A DNA stretch of 64,000 nt from Crocinitomicaceae bacterium (GTDB lineage Bacteria; Bacteroidota; Bacteroidia; Flavobacteriales_D; Crocinitomicaceae): positions 76,830 through 140,829 of the forward strand of contig JAKVAQ010000001.1 of assembly GCA_022447665.1 (NCBI GenBank), read 5' to 3'. The first letter of the stretch is position 1, and every line of letters starts with the position of its first letter. The notes beneath the pieces were generated by a model. That model did not search any database. It was not told the DNA's origin and saw only the letters and a list, made by a program, of their open reading frames with translations. The translations under genes and the position numbers were made by a program. Below are positions 44,635 to 52,927 of the stretch, one piece after another.

Positions 44635-45513
44635 ATGAAAGTAGGCATATACGGGCGTTCATTCGACGACTCTTTTATTCCAAGAATACAGGAGCTATTC
44701 AATACGATTGAAGATTTTGGATGGGACTTCGCCATCTACGAGCCTTTTGATAAGTACTTAAAACCGCGTATAAAATGTAAACCTTCATTTTTCACTTTTA
44801 CCAATAGTGAAGAGATAAAGGGTAAAGTTGATATCATGATTTCTATTGGAGGAGATGGTACTTTCTTAGATGCTGCAACCATAATAAAGGACTCAGGAAT
44901 TCCGGTTCTTGGTGTGAATACTGGACGACTTGGTTTTCTTGCTTCTACCCACCAGGATGAAATTGTTGAGGCACTTAAAAATCTTAGAGATAAAAAGTAT
45001 CGTCTTCAGCAACGTTCATTAATTCAGTTGGAAACGGAGAACAACTTATTTGGTGAGAACAATTTCGCGCTGAACGAGATTACAGTGCATAAAAAGGATA
45101 GCTCTTCCATGATTACTATCCATACCTATATTGGAGATTTATATTTGAACAGTTATTGGGCAGATGGATTAATCATTGCCACACCAACAGGATCTACTGC
45201 TTATTCATTAAGTTGTGGGGGGCCAATTATGGTGCCTGGTGCTAAAGATTATGTCATTACCCCGATTGCTCCACATAACCTAAACGTTCGTCCGGTTGTA
45301 GTTCCAGATGCCCGAACTATACGTCTTAAGATTGAGGGTCGTGGACGTGATTATCTTTGCTCTTTAGATTCACGATCCGTTACTATTGATTCTGCAATTG
45401 AATTGGTCATTACAAAAGCACAGTTTCAGATTAACGTAATTCAAACAGAAGGGCAAAATTTCCTAAACACTATTCGTAATAAAATGATGTGGGGATTAGA
45501 TCGTAGAAACTAA
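44635..45513 (+). CDS. nadK: NAD kinase
   Basis: 292 residues. Phosphorylates NAD to NADP. GGDG motif in ISIGGDGTFLDAAT (Asp about 75), NTGRLGFLAS, the NE motif in FALNEITVHKKDSS and TPTGSTAYSLSCGGP. Normal length, cytoplasmic. Translated right after the CBS protein (2-base gap). Confidence 0.97.
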   Translation: MKVGIYGRSFDDSFIPRIQELFNTIEDFGWDFAIYEPFDKYLKPRIKCKPSFFTFTNSEEIKGKVDIMISIGGDGTFLDAATIIKDSGIPVLGVNTGRLGFLASTHQDEIVEALKNLRDKKYRLQQRSLIQLETENNLFGENNFALNEITVHKKDSSSMITIHTYIGDLYLNSYWADGLIIATPTGSTAYSLSCGGPIMVPGAKDYVITPIAPHNLNVRPVVVPDARTIRLKIEGRGRDYLCSLDSRSVTIDSAIELVITKAQFQINVIQTEGQNFLNTIRNKMMWGLDRRN

Positions 45514-45537
45514 TCTTAGTAGGCTACGTAAATTACT

Positions 45538-45545
45538 TATCTTTG
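45538..45545 (+). promoter_or_regulatory. Promoter -7 box for metF
   Basis: TATCTTTG, exact TAnnTTTG, 16 bases before the metF ATG. Confidence 0.6.
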
Positions 45546-45561
45546 CCAAAATTTTTGAAGC

Positions 45562-46515
45562 ATGCAGGTAACTGAGCACCTTAAAAATGCAAAAGGAAAA
45601 ACCTTATTTTCTTTTGAAATTCTTCCTCCTTTAAAAGGAAAAAGTATTCAATCAATTTATGATGGAATTGAACCTTTAATGGAATTTGATCCGAAGTTTA
45701 TTAATGTAACTTATCATAGAGAAGAATACATCTACAAGACTAGAGAAAATGGGTTGCTCGAAAAAGTATCTATTCGAAAGAGACCTGGCACTGTAGGTAT
45801 TTGCGCGGCGATCATTAACAAGTATAATGTAGACGCTGTTCCGCATCTTATTTGTGGTGGTTTTAGCAAAGAAGAGACTGAAAATGCTTTAATTGATCTT
45901 CATTTCTTGGGAATTGACAACGTATTGGCGTTAAGAGGTGATGCTGTAAAAACTGAAGCGAACTTCAGGCCTCATGCGAATGGTCACGCATATGCCCGTG
46001 AATTGGTAGACCAAATCGTTCAAATGAATGATGGGCAATATTTAATGGATGATGTTTCATTAGATCCTACAAACTTCTGTATCGGGGTTGCAGGATATCC
46101 TGAAAAGCACTTTGAAGCCATGAATCTTCCTTCTGATATGGAATATTTAAAACAAAAGGTAGATGCCGGTGCTGATTATATAGTTACGCAGATGTTCTTC
46201 GATAACACAAAATATTTTGAGTTCGTTGACAAATGCCGAGCGAACGGAATTAATGTTCCAATCATACCAGGACTTAAGCCAATTAAAACCCTGAAGCATA
46301 CTTCTTTCTTGCCTAAGTTCTTTCATATTGACTTCCCAGATGAATTGGCAGAAAACCTACTCAAGTGTAAGTCAAATGATGAAGTAAAAGCATTGGGAAT
46401 TGAATGGGGAATTAAGCAAGCAAAAGAATTAAAAGAAGCCGGCGTTCCGTGCATCCATTTCTATACCATGAGTAATTCCGAGTCGGTTAAAACAATTGCG
46501 AAAGAAGTTTTTTAA
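45562..46515 (+). CDS. metF: 5,10-methylenetetrahydrofolate reductase
   Basis: 317 residues. FAD enzyme producing 5-methyl-THF for methionine synthesis. Catalytic Glu in LFSFEILPPLKGKS near 20, FINVTYHREEYIY, GIDNVLALRGDAV, VAGYPEKHFEA and ADYIVTQMFFDNTKYFEF are all family hallmarks. No S-box or other riboswitch seen in the short leader. Single-gene unit. Confidence 0.96.
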   Translation: MQVTEHLKNAKGKTLFSFEILPPLKGKSIQSIYDGIEPLMEFDPKFINVTYHREEYIYKTRENGLLEKVSIRKRPGTVGICAAIINKYNVDAVPHLICGGFSKEETENALIDLHFLGIDNVLALRGDAVKTEANFRPHANGHAYARELVDQIVQMNDGQYLMDDVSLDPTNFCIGVAGYPEKHFEAMNLPSDMEYLKQKVDAGADYIVTQMFFDNTKYFEFVDKCRANGINVPIIPGLKPIKTLKHTSFLPKFFHIDFPDELAENLLKCKSNDEVKALGIEWGIKQAKELKEAGVPCIHFYTMSNSESVKTIAKEVF

Positions 46516-46546
46516 TTCAAACCTAATAAGGCTATTTAAGTAGTTA

Positions 46547-46554
46547 TATCTTTG
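46547..46554 (+). promoter_or_regulatory. Promoter -7 box for the lipoprotein gene at 46567
   Basis: TATCTTTG, exact TAnnTTTG, 12 bases before the ATG. Confidence 0.58.
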
Positions 46555-46566
46555 ATGTAAATCACA

Positions 46567-47490
46567 ATGATATTTACTATGCTTAGGTTATTTGTTCCTC
46601 TTTTCTCCATTTTTTTTCTGCTGTCATGCAATGAAGAGAATGATTCATCAAATGATAATAATGAAGAATCTCCTAGGGAAGATGTAGAATTTGCAGAAAC
46701 CGAAGAATGGATCGAAGATGATCGAGATACCTCAACTTTTTTCCCTTTTATAAAAGAAAGGCTATCAGCCGACCCTTATGATTTATTGGTTTCCATTAAA
46801 CATCAATACGAGGAAGTAAAAACAGAAGAAGATGTATTCATTCTGTATAACGACTTTGTTAGTGAGGGATTGGACATTTTAAATGAAGCCATGATGGATG
46901 ATGAGACTTACGACTACGAGATTGGGCCAGATGAAGTTTGGAATAAAGTAACGGACGACCTGCCATTCTACGAGGCTGATAGGTTTTGCAGTGAATGCGA
47001 ATTTGAATTTGTAATTAATGCCTATCCATTTTATGAGTTAGCTCAAAAGACTCCAGGAAAAAATGACGATGCCTATTTCAAAGTTTTGGGTATGATTAAC
47101 GGAGATGGAAGTGATGAGGATTTCTCTTACGGAATTTATGTAAGGGCTGGCAACAACTACTATTTCCAAACACTATCATGTGATTTCTGTTCAAGTAATC
47201 ATCTTGGATCTGGTGTGTTTTATGATGTTTTAGAAATTACTTCGGTAAACCAAGATTCTACCAATTTGTTTAAGGACTTAATTTATGAGGAAGAACGGTA
47301 TACCCTAAATTACCTGGAAGCCTACTGCTATTCGGGGTCTCAAGATGAAGCTATGGGAGAATTAGAGCGCATAGCCACCAATATAGTTATGCCTGATAAT
47401 CATATGCAAATGCTGTACGATGCAATTGATTTCCTCGATACAAATGACGAACTTCAATTTAATGACGAATGTGATTATGACTTTTTTTAA
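46567..47490 (+). CDS. Hypothetical acidic lipoprotein
   Basis: 307 residues; the start could also be the ATG at 46579. Lipoprotein signal (FVPLFSIFFLLSC), then a strongly acidic Asn/Ser/Glu/Asp-rich spacer. The mature part contains paired cysteines (FCSECEFEF, SCDFCSSN) that could form disulfides or bind metal, and Tyr-rich beta segments. No family recognised. It has its own promoter box and no operon partner. Confidence 0.75.
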   Translation: MIFTMLRLFVPLFSIFFLLSCNEENDSSNDNNEESPREDVEFAETEEWIEDDRDTSTFFPFIKERLSADPYDLLVSIKHQYEEVKTEEDVFILYNDFVSEGLDILNEAMMDDETYDYEIGPDEVWNKVTDDLPFYEADRFCSECEFEFVINAYPFYELAQKTPGKNDDAYFKVLGMINGDGSDEDFSYGIYVRAGNNYYFQTLSCDFCSSNHLGSGVFYDVLEITSVNQDSTNLFKDLIYEEERYTLNYLEAYCYSGSQDEAMGELERIATNIVMPDNHMQMLYDAIDFLDTNDELQFNDECDYDFF

Positions 47491-47549
47491 TCAATTCTCA
47501 AAACTTCCCATTTAATCAATCAAAATTACCGTAGAGTCATTAGGACCAT

Positions 47550-47557
47550 TATTTTTG
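47550..47557 (+). promoter_or_regulatory. Promoter -7 box for the asparaginase gene
   Basis: TATTTTTG, exact TAnnTTTG, 29 bases before the ATG at 47587. Confidence 0.5.
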
Positions 47558-47586
47558 TTTTATAAATCTTTACTTTGAAAACGGCG

Positions 47587-48609
47587 ATGCAAAGCCCCAA
47601 CGTACTTTTAATATATACTGGAGGAACAATTGGAATGGTTAACGACCCTGAAACAGGTGCATTAATCCCTTTCAACTTCGAACATTTATACGAGAATGTT
47701 CCTGAACTCCGACAGTTTGATTATACCATTAATGTAGCGTCAATTGATGAACCCATTGACTCTTCAGAAATGCAACCAAGTAACTGGGCAGCAATAGCCA
47801 AAACGATCTTTGATAAGTATACACATTACGACGGATTTGTAATATTACACGGCTCTGATACGATGGCCTACACCGCCTCGGCATTGAGCTATATGTTACA
47901 AGGAATTCGCAAACCCATTATTCTAACAGGCTCTCAACTTCCCATTGGTCAAATTCGAACCGACGGCAAAGAAAACCTAATTACTGCTGTTGAAATAGCA
48001 GGAATGAAGGATTTAGATGGTAACGCTATTTTGCAAGAAGTGGCCATTTATTTTGAATATCGTCTTTACAGAGGAAATAGAACATCGAAAGTTTCTGCCA
48101 ATCATTTTGAAGCATTTCAAAGTGGAAACTATCCAAACTTAGCTGAGGCAGGAGTGAACATTTTCTTCCAACCAGAATACCTTTTTAGAACAGAACTTTC
48201 AGCACCAACCTTGGTCACTGAAATGGACAACGCTGTTGCTGTAATAAGGCTCTTTCCAGGAATTAACATTGAACACTACGCATCGATCTTCGAATCTACC
48301 AAAGGAATAGTCATTGAATCTTTTGGCGCAGGTAATGCCCCTTCTAATAAGAGTTTAGAAAAAGCTTTATCTGATTATACAGCTAAAGGAGGCTTGCTTT
48401 TGAACGTTACCCAGTGTTCAAGTGGCAGCGTGAGTTTAGGTAAATACGAGACAAATGAAATATTTACAAGGGTAGGTGCAGTAAATGGCAAGGATTTAAC
48501 CACTGAAGCTGCTGTTACCAAACTTATGTTTGTCTTGGCCCAAAATATTGATATTGAGCTCAAAAAAGAAATCCTCGAAAAGAATTTATGTGGTGAGTTA
48601 AGTGGGTAA
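47587..48609 (+). CDS. ansA: Type I L-asparaginase
   Basis: 340 residues from ATG at 47587 (an in-frame TTG lies 12 bases upstream). Hydrolyses asparagine to aspartate and ammonia. First catalytic Thr in LLIYTGGTIGMVND; second Thr-Lys-Asp set around ILHGSDTMAYTASALSYML and SQLPIGQIRTDGKENL. No signal peptide, so the cytoplasmic low-affinity AnsA type rather than the secreted type II. Ends before the exb cluster, separated by about 110 bases. Confidence 0.93.
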   Translation: MQSPNVLLIYTGGTIGMVNDPETGALIPFNFEHLYENVPELRQFDYTINVASIDEPIDSSEMQPSNWAAIAKTIFDKYTHYDGFVILHGSDTMAYTASALSYMLQGIRKPIILTGSQLPIGQIRTDGKENLITAVEIAGMKDLDGNAILQEVAIYFEYRLYRGNRTSKVSANHFEAFQSGNYPNLAEAGVNIFFQPEYLFRTELSAPTLVTEMDNAVAVIRLFPGINIEHYASIFESTKGIVIESFGAGNAPSNKSLEKALSDYTAKGGLLLNVTQCSSGSVSLGKYETNEIFTRVGAVNGKDLTTEAAVTKLMFVLAQNIDIELKKEILEKNLCGELSG

Positions 48610-48721
48610 AATCCCTTAACAATAGAATTACATACTTAGAAAAGCTCGGAATAATAAAATTTAGTACTTTAGCACCTCGTAAAAACGAGATAATTAAAAT
48701 AGGTAAATAAAAAAACAAAAA

Positions 48722-49456
48722 ATGAAAAGATTATTCGCATTTTTCGCTTTAGCTGGAACAACATTCGCAATGGCACAAGCAGAAGGCGCTCCAGTTGAGG
48801 GTGGTGCAGCAGCTCCTGGCGATTTAACGTTCTCGCAACAATTATTACAATGGTTCATTCAGGGTGGTCCTGAATTCATGGGTATTGTACTTGTATGTTT
48901 GATCTTAGGTCTTGCATTAGTAATTGAGCGTACAGTTTATTTGAACTTAGCGACTACGAACACGAAGAAATTATTAAACGACGTAGAAAGCGCTTTAGCT
49001 TCTGGTGGTGTTGATGCTGCTAAAGAAGTTTGTAGAAACACAAGAGGTCCTGTTGCTTCAATCTTTTACCAAGGATTAGACAGAGCTGATGAAGGTGTAG
49101 AAATGGTTGAGAAATCAGTTGTTTCATATGGTGGAGTTCAAATGGGTCTATTAGAAAAAGGAATGTCTTGGATTGGATTATTCATTGCCTTAGCACCAAT
49201 GCTTGGGTTCATGGGTACGGTAATCGGTATGATTCAGGCCTTTGAAGATATTGCAACAGCAGGTTCAATGGATATTAAAGTCGTTGCGACTGGTATTAAA
49301 GTAGCACTACTAACAACGGTATTCGGACTAGTAGTAGCGATTATCCTTCAAATCTTTTACAATTACCTTATCGCTAAGATCGATAGTATTGTAAACGACA
49401 TGGAAGATGCTTCGATTTCTTTAATCGATGTATTAGTTAAGCACAAAGCGGCTTAA
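48722..49456 (+). CDS. exbB: MotA/TolQ/ExbB proton channel family protein
   Basis: 244 residues. An N-terminal signal-like segment (LFAFFALAGTTFAMAQAEG) precedes the first membrane helix, as in many Bacteroidota ExbB. Three membrane helices: about 52-72 (FMGIVLVCLILGLALVIE), 150-172 (GLFIALAPMLGFMGTVIGMI) and 190-215. The ExbB motif ApmLGfmGTViGMI with its conserved Thr is present. With ExbD it forms the inner-membrane motor that energises TonB-dependent transport. First gene of a four-gene unit; a CTCGT-AAAA-ACGAG hairpin lies in its leader (48676-48689). Confidence 0.94.
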   Translation: MKRLFAFFALAGTTFAMAQAEGAPVEGGAAAPGDLTFSQQLLQWFIQGGPEFMGIVLVCLILGLALVIERTVYLNLATTNTKKLLNDVESALASGGVDAAKEVCRNTRGPVASIFYQGLDRADEGVEMVEKSVVSYGGVQMGLLEKGMSWIGLFIALAPMLGFMGTVIGMIQAFEDIATAGSMDIKVVATGIKVALLTTVFGLVVAIILQIFYNYLIAKIDSIVNDMEDASISLIDVLVKHKAA

Positions 49457-49495
49457 GAATAGAATTAATAAATAACGGCAAATTAAACTGCTATT

Positions 49496-49963
49496 ATGAA
49501 TAAAAATTTATCATTAGGAATCAGTATTGGTGTTTTCGTGATTGCGATTGTGGGCCTTTTATTAGGATACTTCGCAATGACTGACCAAATTGATGATCCT
49601 ATCTCAGGAGGTACTGTACCAGATCCTGCTTCAATTGATTCGGCATTGAATTTTACCTATTTAGCCATCATTTTAGCATTAGCTGGTTGGATCATATTCT
49701 CAATTTGGAAAATCATCCAAAACCCAAAAGGTTTTATTGTAACAGGAATTGGTATTGTATTATTCGCAATCATCCTTTTTATTGGATATAGTGTTGCGGG
49801 TGGTGCTGACACTTCTTTCTTAGATAGACCTGCAGAAATTACAGACGGTAGTGTATTAAATAGTAATACAGGATTAATCGTGACGTACATCACCTTGATC
49901 ATTACTGTTCTTACTATCGTTGCTGGATTAGCATTGGGATTACTTAGATATTTTAAAAAGTAA
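49496..49963 (+). CDS. Small membrane protein of the exb cluster
   Basis: 155 residues with four likely membrane helices (about 5-25, 50-68, 80-100 and 130-150; for example LGISIGVFVIAIVGLLLGYF). No motif. It lies between exbB and the first exbD, 6 bases before the latter, so it is co-expressed with the proton motor. Equivalent small membrane proteins occur in Bacteroidota exb clusters, but their function is unknown to me. Confidence 0.8.
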   Translation: MNKNLSLGISIGVFVIAIVGLLLGYFAMTDQIDDPISGGTVPDPASIDSALNFTYLAIILALAGWIIFSIWKIIQNPKGFIVTGIGIVLFAIILFIGYSVAGGADTSFLDRPAEITDGSVLNSNTGLIVTYITLIITVLTIVAGLALGLLRYFKK

Positions 49964-49969
49964 TTAAAG

Positions 49970-50692
49970 ATGGCAAAAAGAGAATTACAAGAAATAAATG
50001 CAGGTTCGATGGCGGATATCGCCTTCTTACTACTCGTATTCTTCCTAGTAACTACTACGGTAGAGATGGAAGCGGGAATTTCTAGAACACTGCCTGTTAA
50101 ACTTGATAATACCAAACTGCCTCCACCCCCACCAGTAAACGCTAGAAACATTTTCTCAATTCAGGTGAATTCGCAAGATGCCCTTCGTGTTGAAAATCAA
50201 CCTATTCTTTTGGAAGAATTAGAAGAAAAAACACGTGACTTTTATCTTGCCAATGCCGTTGCTGAAACAAACCCTGAGTTAGCTAAATACAATCCTGTAT
50301 CTCGTCAAACAGTTAACGCTGAAATGACAGAGGTTATGAAAAACATTGAAAACTCAACTGGAGCGTTCAAAGCAGTTTTTGAGGGAGAAAAAAGAAAGCT
50401 TGAGAAAAAATTATTGGTTCTTGATGTAGTAGGAAACTCTTACATGGAAATCGATAAAACAGCAGTTATTCAATTGAAAAATAATGCTGGTACTAGTTAC
50501 GGAATGTATATCCAAATCCAAGACGTACTTAAAAAAGTAATCGAGGATTTAAGAAGAGAGAAAGCAGAAGAACTAGGTTGGACGTATTCAGAGATTGATT
50601 GGTCTAAAGAGGCTTCAGAAGAAGACCAAAAGAAAGCAGAAGTGTTGAAGGTATTAGTGCCTGAGCGAATCATTGAATCGAAAATTAAATAA
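49970..50692 (+). CDS. exbD: ExbD/TolR family protein, long form
   Basis: 240 residues. Single membrane helix with the proton-carrying Asp in INAGSMADIAFLLLVFFLVTT (Asp16 region), then a periplasmic domain. That domain is about 70-100 residues longer than in ordinary ExbD because of a helical insertion (about 75-160, MTEVMKNIENSTGAFKAVFE). The C-terminal ExbD fold (YIQIQDVLKKVIEDLRRE) is recognisable. Part of the exbB-exbD-exbD unit. Confidence 0.92.
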   Translation: MAKRELQEINAGSMADIAFLLLVFFLVTTTVEMEAGISRTLPVKLDNTKLPPPPPVNARNIFSIQVNSQDALRVENQPILLEELEEKTRDFYLANAVAETNPELAKYNPVSRQTVNAEMTEVMKNIENSTGAFKAVFEGEKRKLEKKLLVLDVVGNSYMEIDKTAVIQLKNNAGTSYGMYIQIQDVLKKVIEDLRREKAEELGWTYSEIDWSKEASEEDQKKAEVLKVLVPERIIESKIK

Positions 50693-50699
50693 TTCGAGC

Positions 50700-51152
50700 A
50701 TGTCAAAGTTTAGAAAAGATGGTAAAAAAGGTGTTCCTGGAATTAACTCAGGATCCTTACCAGATATTATTTTCATGTTATTATTCTTCTTCATGGTGGC
50801 AACACGTATGAAGGAAAATAAACTTCAAGTAGAGATTATTAAGCCTAAAGCTGAGATGTCTGTAGAACTTGAGGATAAAGATAATGTTGATTTCTTATAC
50901 ATTGGTTTTCCTGTAGATGTAGAGAAAGAAGGAACTGAGCCACGTGTTCAATTGGATGATCAATTAATTAATGATATTCAGGCAATTGGAAGATGGAAAA
51001 ACGCTGCAGCAACAGACGGTAAAACACCTTTTGATGTACCTACTTCACTAAAAGTACACCAAGACGTAAGTATGCTTATTGTTTCTAATGTAAAGGAAGT
51101 TTTAAGAGACGTAGATGCACTGAAAATTGTTTACTCAACAGATATGAAGTAA
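50700..51152 (+). CDS. exbD: ExbD/TolR family protein, second copy
   Basis: 150 residues from ATG at 50700 (the frame is open further into the preceding gene). Membrane helix with Asp in INSGSLPDIIFMLLFFFMVA, then a short periplasmic domain ending DVDALKIVYSTDMK. It starts 8 bases after the first exbD. Two different ExbD proteins with one ExbB are common in Bacteroidota and may form mixed dimers in the motor. A terminator follows. Confidence 0.93.
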   Translation: MSKFRKDGKKGVPGINSGSLPDIIFMLLFFFMVATRMKENKLQVEIIKPKAEMSVELEDKDNVDFLYIGFPVDVEKEGTEPRVQLDDQLINDIQAIGRWKNAAATDGKTPFDVPTSLKVHQDVSMLIVSNVKEVLRDVDALKIVYSTDMK

Positions 51153-51175
51153 ATACGATTATAACATAAAATACT

Positions 51176-51207
51176 TAAAGCCTTTATCATTTGATAAGGG
51201 CTTTTTT
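51176..51207. terminator. Bidirectional terminator between exbD and the sulfurtransferase gene
   Basis: Stem AAAGCCTTTATCA / TGATAAGGGCTTT with loop TT; T-run on the plus strand (CTTTTTTT) and A-run on the other side, so it can stop both convergent transcripts. Confidence 0.88.
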
Positions 51208-52034
51208 TATGGGGTAACTTTCAACCCTTGTTTCTCCGCCCATTCGGTCCACGAACCGTCATAAAGCTGCATACTTTCCACTCCAGCAATTCTACCCGCC
51301 AATAAGATTATACACGCCGTTAGCCCAGAACCACAACTGTACACGACCTCTTTTTCTGCATCTAAAATCTCTTTAAATATTTTCTGAAGGACTGGTTTTT
51401 CCTTCAAGCGAAAACCATCAAGCACTTCTTTATACGGAATATTTATGGAATTAGGTATAGCGCCGGATTTTAGCCATTCTCTTGGTTCAGGATCCACTCC
51501 TTCAAATCTTCCTGCTGAACGCGCATCAAGTATATTGAATTCACAATAGGTAGCGTTTTCAACGATTTGCTCATACATTTTTACCCAAGATTCATTTAAT
51601 CTGGCTTCAAAATTACCGCGATTAAATTCTGTATTCGGATTATCTATCGTTTTGTTTTCTTCTTCTATCCAGGCAGGAAGTCCACCATTTAAAACACTGA
51701 CTTTTTGATGTCCCATAGCTTTAAACATCCACCACACTCTAGGTGATGTGTATACGCCAATGTTATCATAAACAACTATCTCAGTGTCGCTGTTAATTCC
51801 AAGATTTCTTGCTCCTTCAGTAAATTGCTTCTCTGAAGGAAAAGTATTGGGAAATTCACTCCCCTTGGCGCTAAAATCTCCTTTTAAATCCAATTTACGC
51901 GCTCCGGGTATGTATGCGCTCGAAGCGGAAGTTTCTCCCGTGATTGTAGCTTTAGGGCTTGAATCTAGAATAATTAGATTAGGATTGTTTAAACGCTCCT
52001 GTAACCAGTTTGAGTCGACGATGAGATGTTCCAT
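51207..52034 (-). CDS. sseA: Thiosulfate/3-mercaptopyruvate sulfurtransferase
   Basis: 275 residues, two rhodanese domains. The inactive N-terminal one has VDSNWLQERLNNPNLIILDS and YIPGARKLDLKGDFS. The C-terminal catalytic one has NILDARSAGRFEGVDPEPRE and the active loop VVYSCGSGLTACI (Cys about 233). The CGSGxTA loop is the mercaptopyruvate type rather than the thiosulfate type. Transfers sulfane sulfur to thiols or cyanide. About 140 bases without a recognised feature separate it from the CPBP gene. Confidence 0.93.
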   Translation of the reverse strand: MEHLIVDSNWLQERLNNPNLIILDSSPKATITGETSASSAYIPGARKLDLKGDFSAKGSEFPNTFPSEKQFTEGARNLGINSDTEIVVYDNIGVYTSPRVWWMFKAMGHQKVSVLNGGLPAWIEEENKTIDNPNTEFNRGNFEARLNESWVKMYEQIVENATYCEFNILDARSAGRFEGVDPEPREWLKSGAIPNSINIPYKEVLDGFRLKEKPVLQKIFKEILDAEKEVVYSCGSGLTACIILLAGRIAGVESMQLYDGSWTEWAEKQGLKVTP

Positions 52035-52171
52035 AATATAAATTTAAAGATTTTTGGAAGTCGAGTCCCCCAGTTCTGGAAGGTGTCACTTTGAAATTCT
52101 TTAAGACTACTAAATTCTTCTCAACTCCGCTATTAGACAACAGTTCAATCTATAATAAAGAATCTATTCAA

Positions 52172-52927
52172 TTAAGCGAATGCCTCAGGTCCCAACACGA
52201 ATCCAACGATAAGCTGAGAGCTATTAATCAAGGCATGAAACAATATGGGATACTTTAGATTCTTACTTTCTACGTATAAATACCCCAAACACATTCCCAA
52301 GAAAATCATTGGCAATAGCTTAAGCGGCTGAAGGTGCAAACCTGCAAAAATTAAAGACGAAGTCAATACCGCAAAGTGCTTGTTTCCTCTAGAGATTCGT
52401 AAGAAAGAACCCAATAAAAATCCTCTAAAAAATAGCTCTTCACAAATCGGAGTCAATATCCCAATAATTAAAAGCATGAAAAAGAACTGGGCATAACTTT
52501 CAGTAGTTACCAGCTCGTTCATAAAAAGATCTCCCTCCTTCTCAGAAAGGATAAGTGAATTATTTGGTATTATATCCTCTAAACGGCCATTTATCACAGC
52601 AAGTATTTCCATGATAAATAAAGAGGCAATAAAAACGAACAAAGTAATTCCTATCCACTTCCAAGTCAACTTACTAAGTCCTATAAAATCAGTATATGGC
52701 CTCCCTGATGTACGTATAATGATTAAGGGGGGAATGGCAAAAGCCATGACTTGAAGCATTACTGCACCACCCAAAAAGATTCTTGGATCTTGCATGTTTT
52801 CGTTCAAGAATTCAATGTCTCCAAATAATGAAAGTATTATACCGAATAGTACTTGACTAGCAAAGTACATAAAGAACATCCATAACAGGAGCTGCATTAA
52901 TTCGATATGTGGTGATTTTCTTCCCAT
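52172..52927 (-). CDS. CPBP family intramembrane glutamic protease
   Basis: 251 residues with about six to seven membrane helices. CPBP/Abi motifs: EExxxR as PICEELFFRGFLLGS (Glu pair about 161-162), FAGLHLQP (second motif His) and LFHALINSS (third motif). Family members cleave membrane substrates (CaaX-like or bacteriocin/regulatory peptides). It starts directly after the rodA stop codon, so it is the last gene of the rod-shape operon; its substrate is unknown. Confidence 0.9.
   Translation of the reverse strand: MGRKSPHIELMQLLLWMFFMYFASQVLFGIILSLFGDIEFLNENMQDPRIFLGGAVMLQVMAFAIPPLIIIRTSGRPYTDFIGLSKLTWKWIGITLFVFIASLFIMEILAVINGRLEDIIPNNSLILSEKEGDLFMNELVTTESYAQFFFMLLIIGILTPICEELFFRGFLLGSFLRISRGNKHFAVLTSSLIFAGLHLQPLKLLPMIFLGMCLGYLYVESKNLKYPILFHALINSSQLIVGFVLGPEAFA

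Noticed and set aside
52035-52171. Possible decayed repeat (GTCGAGTCCCCCAG) between the sulfurtransferase and CPBP genes
   Set aside because: The match to either repeat family is too short and lacks the paired arm.
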